A stretch of DNA of 22,116 nt from Thermoleophilia bacterium (GTDB taxonomy: Bacteria > Actinomycetota > Thermoleophilia > Gaiellales > SKUG01): positions 1 through 22,116 of the forward strand of contig JAGQUL010000098.1 of assembly GCA_020438525.1 (NCBI GenBank), given 5' to 3'. The notes below the pieces were generated by a model that searched no databases, was not told the DNA's origin, and was given only the letters and a program-made list of their open reading frames with translations. The stretch's first letter is position 1. Each line of letters begins with the position of its first letter. The position numbers were made by a program, and so were the translations under genes. Shown here one piece after another: positions 18,160 to 22,116 of this stretch.

Positions 18160-20712
18160 ATGACGAGCGACGCCTCCACAACTGCAGCACCGGTCACCCA
18201 CGACGGGGACATCCCCGCCTACGATCCCGCCGCCCTCGAGCCGAAGTGGCGCGCCGTGTGGGAGAAGGCGCACGTCGCCGCCAGCCACCTCGAGCCCGGC
18301 GAGCGCGGCACGTACGTGCTCGAGATGCTTCCGTACCCGTCCGGGACGCTCCACATGGGGCACGTCAAGAACTACACGATGGGCGACGTGATCACGCACT
18401 TCCGCCGCCGAAACGGCGCCACGGTGCTGCACCCGATGGGCTACGACTCGTTCGGCCTGCCTGCGGAGAACGCGGCGATCAAGATCGGTGGCGACCCGCT
18501 CACCGTCACCGAGGGCAACATCGAGGGCATCGAGCAGGAGTTCGAGCACATGGGCTGGTCGATCGACTGGTCCCGCACGCTCGCCACGCATCGCCCCGAC
18601 TACTACCGCTGGACGCAGTGGCTGTTCCTGCGCTTCTACGAGAAGGGCCTGGCCTACCGCAAGGACGCCCCGGTCAACTGGTGCCCCAAGGACCAGACGG
18701 TGCTTGCCAACGAGCAGGTCGTCGACGGCACCTGCGAGCGCTGCGGCACGGAGGTCGAGAAGCGCTCGCTCAACCAGTGGTACTTCCGGATCACCGACTA
18801 CGCCCAGCAGCTGCTCGACGACATGGACCTGCTCGAGGAGTGGCCCGAGCGCGTGCTCACCATGCAGCGCAACTGGATCGGCCGCAGCGAGGGCGCCAGC
18901 ATCGAGTTCCACCAGCAGGACCTCGACGAGACGATCGAGGTGTTCACCACTCGCCCCGACACCCTCCACGGAGCCACCTTCTTCGTGCTGGCACCGGAGC
19001 ATCCACTCGTCGGGCCGCTGACCCGGGGCACCGGCAACGAGCAGGCGGTCGCCGACTACTGCGATGCCGCGGCGAAGCTGTCGAACATCGATCGCTCCAA
19101 CGCCGAGCGCGACAAGACCGGCGTGTTCACCGGCCGCACGATCACCAACCCCGCGAACGGCGAGGAGATCCCCGTCTGGGTCGCCGACTACGTGCTGCCC
19201 GACTACGGCGCCGGCGCGCTCATGGCGGTGCCCGCGCACGACGAGCGCGACTACGCGTTCGCGCAGCAGTTCGACCTGCCGATCCGCCGCGTGATCCAGC
19301 CCACGACGGGCGACGACGACCAGCTGCCCTACACCCCCAAGGAGGGGCTGCTGGTGGACAGCGGCGACGCCTCCGGCCGGTCGGTCGCCGACGGTGCTCG
19401 CGCGATCGTCGATGGGCTCGGCGGCGCCGAATTCACCGTCAATTACCGCCTGCGCGACTGGCTGATCTCGCGCCAGCGCTACTGGGGCTGCCCGATTCCC
19501 GTCGTGCACTGCGACGAGTGCGGCGTGGTGCCCGTGCCCGACGACGCGCTGCCCGTGCTGCTCCCCGAGGTCGACGACTACCAGCCCAAGGGGCAGTCGC
19601 CGCTCGCCGCAGCCGAGGACTGGGTCAAGGTCCGCTGCCCGGAGTGCTCGAGCTGGGCGCGTCGCGAGACCGACACCATGGACACCTTCGTCGACTCCTC
19701 GTGGTACTTCCTGCGCTACTGCGACCCGCAGAACGGTCATGCGCCGTTCGATCGCGAGGTCGTCGACCAGTGGATGCCGGTCGACCAGTACATCGGCGGG
19801 GTGGAGCATGCAGTGCTGCACCTGCTCTACGCACGATTCTTCACGAAGGTGCTGCACGACCTCGACCTGGTCGGGTTCCGCGAGCCGTTCGCCAACCTGT
19901 TCACGCAGGGGATGATCTACAAGGACGGCGCGAAGATGTCCAAGTCGAAGGGCAACGTCGTGCCGCCCCTGCCCACGGTCGAGCAGTGGGGTGCCGATGC
20001 ACTCCGCCTGTACATCCTGTTCCTCGGGCCGCCCGATCAGGATGCGGAGTGGCAGGACACCGGGATCGGCGGCACGAGGCGATTCGTGGATCGGCTCTGG
20101 CGCCTCGCGCAGACCGTCGCGCGCGATGCCGGCACCGACGGCGGCATCGTTGCCTGGCCAAGTGCGCAGGAGTGCGCCGCCGACGAGATCGCCCGCGAGC
20201 TTGCCGCTGCGTCACACCACGCGATCAGGAAGGTCGGCGAGGACATCGATCCGCGCTTCCAGTTCAACACCGCGATCGCTGCGCTCATGGAGCTCGTGAA
20301 TGCGGGGACGAAGCTGCTCGGTTCCGGCGATGCACTGACGGGCGACGACGCACCCGCCGTTCGCCTCCAGGCCGCGCGTTGCCTCGCGCAGACTGCGGTG
20401 AGCCTGACGCAGCCGTTTGCACCGCACGTGGCGAGCGAGCTGTGGACCGTGCTCGGCGGCGAGGCGGTCTGGGCCGAGCCCTGGCCGACCCACGACGACG
20501 CCTACGTGGCGCAGGACTCCGTGACGCTCGCCGTGCAGGTGAACGGCAAGCTGCGCGGCCAGATCGACGTGCCGACCGACGCCGACGCCGAGTCGATCAT
20601 CGCCGCGGCGCGCGCCGACGAGAAGGTCGCTGCAGCCCTCGACGGCACGGTTCCCGTCAAGGAGATCGTCGTGCCGGGTCGCCTCGTCAACCTCGTGGTG
20701 CGACCGGGCTGA
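18160..20712 (+). CDS. leuS: Leucyl-tRNA synthetase
   Basis: LeuRS charges tRNA-Leu with leucine in the cytoplasm. The 850-aa product has the bacterial layout: a class I HIGH motif as HMGH (65-68) inside LPYPSGTLHMGHVKNYTMGD, a first Cys cluster (CPKDQ, then CERCG near 176-195), the CP1 editing domain with TTRPDTLHGATFF (from 263) and GTGNEQA/MAVPAHDERDYAFA, a second Cys cluster (HCDECG and CPECSSW), the DTMDTFVDSSWYFLRY catalytic segment, and KMSKSKGNVV (from 592). An anticodon-binding helical domain (about 640-780) and a small C-terminal domain (VQVNGKLRGQIDVP) follow. Nothing is missing. The first 25 residues are a loosely conserved extension. The ATG at 18160 fits the leaderless -10 just upstream. 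Confidence 0.98.
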   Translation: MTSDASTTAAPVTHDGDIPAYDPAALEPKWRAVWEKAHVAASHLEPGERGTYVLEMLPYPSGTLHMGHVKNYTMGDVITHFRRRNGATVLHPMGYDSFGLPAENAAIKIGGDPLTVTEGNIEGIEQEFEHMGWSIDWSRTLATHRPDYYRWTQWLFLRFYEKGLAYRKDAPVNWCPKDQTVLANEQVVDGTCERCGTEVEKRSLNQWYFRITDYAQQLLDDMDLLEEWPERVLTMQRNWIGRSEGASIEFHQQDLDETIEVFTTRPDTLHGATFFVLAPEHPLVGPLTRGTGNEQAVADYCDAAAKLSNIDRSNAERDKTGVFTGRTITNPANGEEIPVWVADYVLPDYGAGALMAVPAHDERDYAFAQQFDLPIRRVIQPTTGDDDQLPYTPKEGLLVDSGDASGRSVADGARAIVDGLGGAEFTVNYRLRDWLISRQRYWGCPIPVVHCDECGVVPVPDDALPVLLPEVDDYQPKGQSPLAAAEDWVKVRCPECSSWARRETDTMDTFVDSSWYFLRYCDPQNGHAPFDREVVDQWMPVDQYIGGVEHAVLHLLYARFFTKVLHDLDLVGFREPFANLFTQGMIYKDGAKMSKSKGNVVPPLPTVEQWGADALRLYILFLGPPDQDAEWQDTGIGGTRRFVDRLWRLAQTVARDAGTDGGIVAWPSAQECAADEIARELAAASHHAIRKVGEDIDPRFQFNTAIAALMELVNAGTKLLGSGDALTGDDAPAVRLQAARCLAQTAVSLTQPFAPHVASELWTVLGGEAVWAEPWPTHDDAYVAQDSVTLAVQVNGKLRGQIDVPTDADAESIIAAARADEKVAAALDGTVPVKEIVVPGRLVNLVVRPG

Positions 20713-20923
20713 CACCCGCGCGATCGCGCACGACCGCGGTCGCGACCGGCGTGCCGGCCTCGTCGCGAAGCACCCGCAGCGGCGCATCGAAGCATGCGCC
20801 GAGCGCAGCGTCGTCGAGCTCGGCCGGCGGGCAGTCGGCGACCACGTGACCGGCACGCAGCCCGGGCAGCTCAGAATCGGTCGAACCCGCCGCGTCCGCC
20901 GCCGACTCCCGCAAACGCCGCAC
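20687..20923 (-). CDS. Possible small protein overlapping the ends of leuS and the kinase-like gene
   Basis: A 78-aa frame runs from a GTG at 20923 (AGG three bases upstream) to a stop inside the leuS 3' end. It overlaps the kinase-like gene by 53 bp and leuS by 26 bp. Its composition is that of ordinary protein from this genome (acidic, Ala/Val-rich: VADCPPAELDDAALGACFDA, then PLRVLRDEAGTPVATAVVRD) rather than the Arg-rich shadow frames common here, and third positions stay GC-rich. GTG 20845 is a shorter alternative start. No family is recognised. It may be a real small gene or a chance open frame in the 158 bp between two convergent genes. Confidence 0.3.
   Translation of the reverse strand: MRRLRESAADAAGSTDSELPGLRAGHVVADCPPAELDDAALGACFDAPLRVLRDEAGTPVATAVVRDRAGVSPVAPRG
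20718..20742. terminator. Two adjacent 12-bp palindromes between convergent genes
   Basis: GCGCGATCGCGC (20718-20729) and CGACCGCGGTCG (20731-20742) are perfect palindromes, the first starting 5 nt after the leuS stop. Without T-tracts they are not classic intrinsic terminators, but their place between convergent leuS and the kinase-like gene suits bidirectional 3' structure. If the small frame at 20687-20923 is real, they lie within it. Confidence 0.3.
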
Positions 20924-21938
20924 GCACCTGTCGAAGCCCACGCGCGTTGGGATCGGGGCCGTCCAGCGGGGGCAGATCACCGGCTGCGTCGCCCTGGTAC
21001 GGCGCGTGGTCGTAGCCACCACGATCGAGCACGTGTTCGTAGCGCGCGACGATGCCGTCGCGATACGTCGTCGAGCGTGCGTGGGGGAGGAACCGCTCGC
21101 CGTAGGTGCGTGGCGCGGGCCCGGCGACGCCCGCCCGGTCGAACGTGGCTGCGTGGATCGCGCGGAGCCGGTCGGCGCTGGTCCTGCGCCGCAGGTAGTC
21201 CACCACCGCAGGGTCGAGGTCGACGTGTCCGCCCTTCGAGCCCGCCTGCAGCTTGCGCAGCGCGGGAACGAGCACCGAGCCGCCGTTGGATGCGAGCTGC
21301 CCGCGCCCGGCGTGCCCGGAATCGATGAACGACAACACGCCGGAGGTCGCGTCGTACAGGCCGTTCGCCGTGTGTCGATCGTTGTTGGCGAGCAGGTAGT
21401 CGAAGCACTGCAGCAGCTGCCGGTCGACGAGCGCCGCGCGGCGCGCGCCCGCCTCGTCGAGCCCGAGCGTCGCATCGCGCAGGTACGAGCCGGCGAGCGC
21501 ATCCTCGAGTGCAGCCGAATCGGTGATTCCCGAGAGCGACAGCGATCGTCCTTCGCGGAACTCGATGCGCGCGATGCCATCGGCGCGCCGCATCGCTGCA
21601 GGAACCAGGTGGTCGATGCCCAGCTCGCGTGCGACCCGCCAGCCGAACTCCTCCTGCGCGGCCTGCGCGCCGGCGTCCTTCTCGATCACCCAGCGCCGGT
21701 TCCACGAGTGCACGGGATCCTGCACGAGCACGCGCGACAGATCGCCGTTCATGCCGCCAGCCACCGGAACGCGCGACGACTCGTCGATCGCGCCCTCGAG
21801 CAGCAGTCGCTCGCGCCGGTCGAGCAGGTCGGCGGCGGAGCTTCGCAGCAATCGGCCCTCGCGCAGGGCGTCGTCGACCACGCTCGCGCCTGCGCGAGTC
21901 GCCGCGGTCGCGGCAGCGAGCTGTGAAGTGACCTGCAT
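20871..21938 (-). CDS. PI3K/PI4K/HipA-like kinase-fold protein
   Basis: The 355-aa product has the catalytic pattern of the phosphoinositide-kinase/HipA/actin-fragmin kinase branch. A lysine lies in a beta strand (RRWVIEKDAG, Lys87), with nearby glutamates (QEEFGW, 96-97) in the next helix. Then CFDYLLANNDRHTANGLY gives Asp187-Arg188-His189 and Asn192, and SFIDSGHAG gives the metal-binding Asp206. The branch phosphorylates lipids or proteins; the target here is unknown. Residues 1-75 are a helical, Ala/Leu-rich N-terminus. Residues 270-355 contain ERFLPHARSTTYRDGIVARYE and a Gly-rich end. The start at 21938 is preceded by GGGGAT, 3 nt upstream. A longer upstream frame exists but lacks support. 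The gene is convergent with leuS; no antitoxin-like HipB gene is next to it in the window. Confidence 0.8.
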   Translation of the reverse strand: MQVTSQLAAATAATRAGASVVDDALREGRLLRSSAADLLDRRERLLLEGAIDESSRVPVAGGMNGDLSRVLVQDPVHSWNRRWVIEKDAGAQAAQEEFGWRVARELGIDHLVPAAMRRADGIARIEFREGRSLSLSGITDSAALEDALAGSYLRDATLGLDEAGARRAALVDRQLLQCFDYLLANNDRHTANGLYDATSGVLSFIDSGHAGRGQLASNGGSVLVPALRKLQAGSKGGHVDLDPAVVDYLRRRTSADRLRAIHAATFDRAGVAGPAPRTYGERFLPHARSTTYRDGIVARYEHVLDRGGYDHAPYQGDAAGDLPPLDGPDPNARGLRQVRAAFAGVGGGRGGFDRF

Positions 21939-22049
21939 CGAATCCCCGTGTGTCCCGAACCGCGCCGAACGACGCCGCCGGAGATCCGGCAGCGCGCTGG
22001 CGCTCTCCTGAACGTCGAAACGGGTGCGGCAGGCGTTGCAGCACGAGCA

Positions 22050-22083
22050 GGGCCCGGCCGTGCGTATGCGCACGACCGGGCCC
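22050..22083. terminator. Long GC-rich hairpin near the right edge
   Basis: GGGCCCGG (22050-22057) pairs with CCGGGCCC (22076-22083), and CGTGCG (22059-22064) with CGCACG (22069-22074), around loop TATG with a single C-A mismatch: 14 pairs in all. No T-tract follows on either strand. It lies 112 bp upstream of the kinase-like gene and could be the terminator of a gene beyond the window or a regulatory structure in the kinase leader. The remaining sequence between 21939 and 22116 shows no gene. Confidence 0.5.
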
Positions 22084-22116
22084 GGTCACTATTGACGTTG
22101 GTCCTGGAAGGTCAGG

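Noticed and set aside
15893..18163. Long plus-strand frame opposite the ATPase and AI-2E genes
   Set aside because: It is antisense to two well-supported genes and also reads through PAP2 in the wrong frame; the product is His/Asp/Glu/Arg-rich without a fold.
21939..22073. N-terminal extension of the kinase-like protein with a cysteine cluster (CSCCNAC)
   Set aside because: The frame starts inside the long hairpin, its translation is otherwise unlike protein, and the ATG at 21938 has a good Shine-Dalgarno. The cysteine cluster is probably chance.

Overview
This is a very GC-rich window with strong G/C bias at third codon positions, and its genes lie close together on both strands. The gene families present (ProA, NadD, RsfS, a UPF0182/COG1615 membrane protein, an HdeD-like protein, a canonical bacterial LeuRS) and the many start codons placed 6-8 nt after a -10 hexamer point to an actinobacterium. 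A deep-branching class such as Thermoleophilia is my guess, but the sequence alone does not prove it.

Layout. Positions 1-1884 carry the 3' end of proA, then nadD and rsfS, all on +. A 427-bp gap before rsfS is filled with unusual repeats: a 73-bp tandem unit containing a hairpin, a GGGCGY hexamer tract, and three helically phased 8-mers. Positions 1911-2877 (-) carry an SGNH/GDSL hydrolase, a UUCG-loop terminator and tRNA-Ala(GGC). Positions 2999-7655 (+) encode a secreted subtilisin-like protease and a 973-aa UPF0182 membrane protein. Positions 7740-11736 (+) are an accessory-looking stretch: a membrane-anchored endonuclease/exonuclease/phosphatase-fold enzyme, an unrecognised Ala/Gly/Thr-rich protein, and an ATPase-LuxR regulator whose start lies one base after the unknown gene's stop. 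proB follows at 11781, more than 11 kb from proA.

Positions 12873-13876 (-) hold an HdeD-like membrane protein and a small lipoprotein. A metallo-beta-lactamase-fold hydrolase (+) converges on, and overlaps, a two-gene unit on - (an AI-2E family transporter followed by a HerA/DUF87-type ATPase, overlapping by ATGA). A PAP2-type phosphatase and leuS follow on +. At the right edge on - is a protein with the catalytic signature of the PI3K/PI4K/HipA-like kinase fold.

How the parts fit. ProA and ProB are consecutive enzymes of proline synthesis; NadD serves NAD synthesis; RsfS, LeuRS and tRNA-Ala serve translation. The parts least explained by known biology are the 7740-11736 cluster, the lipid/phosphate-type enzymes (EEP, PAP2, PI3/4K-like kinase) scattered among housekeeping genes, the HerA-like ATPase paired with an AI-2E membrane protein, and the repeat array upstream of rsfS. 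At least six protein genes appear to be transcribed as leaderless mRNAs from a shared -10-to-start arrangement. I see no insertion sequence, prophage, rRNA or CRISPR array.
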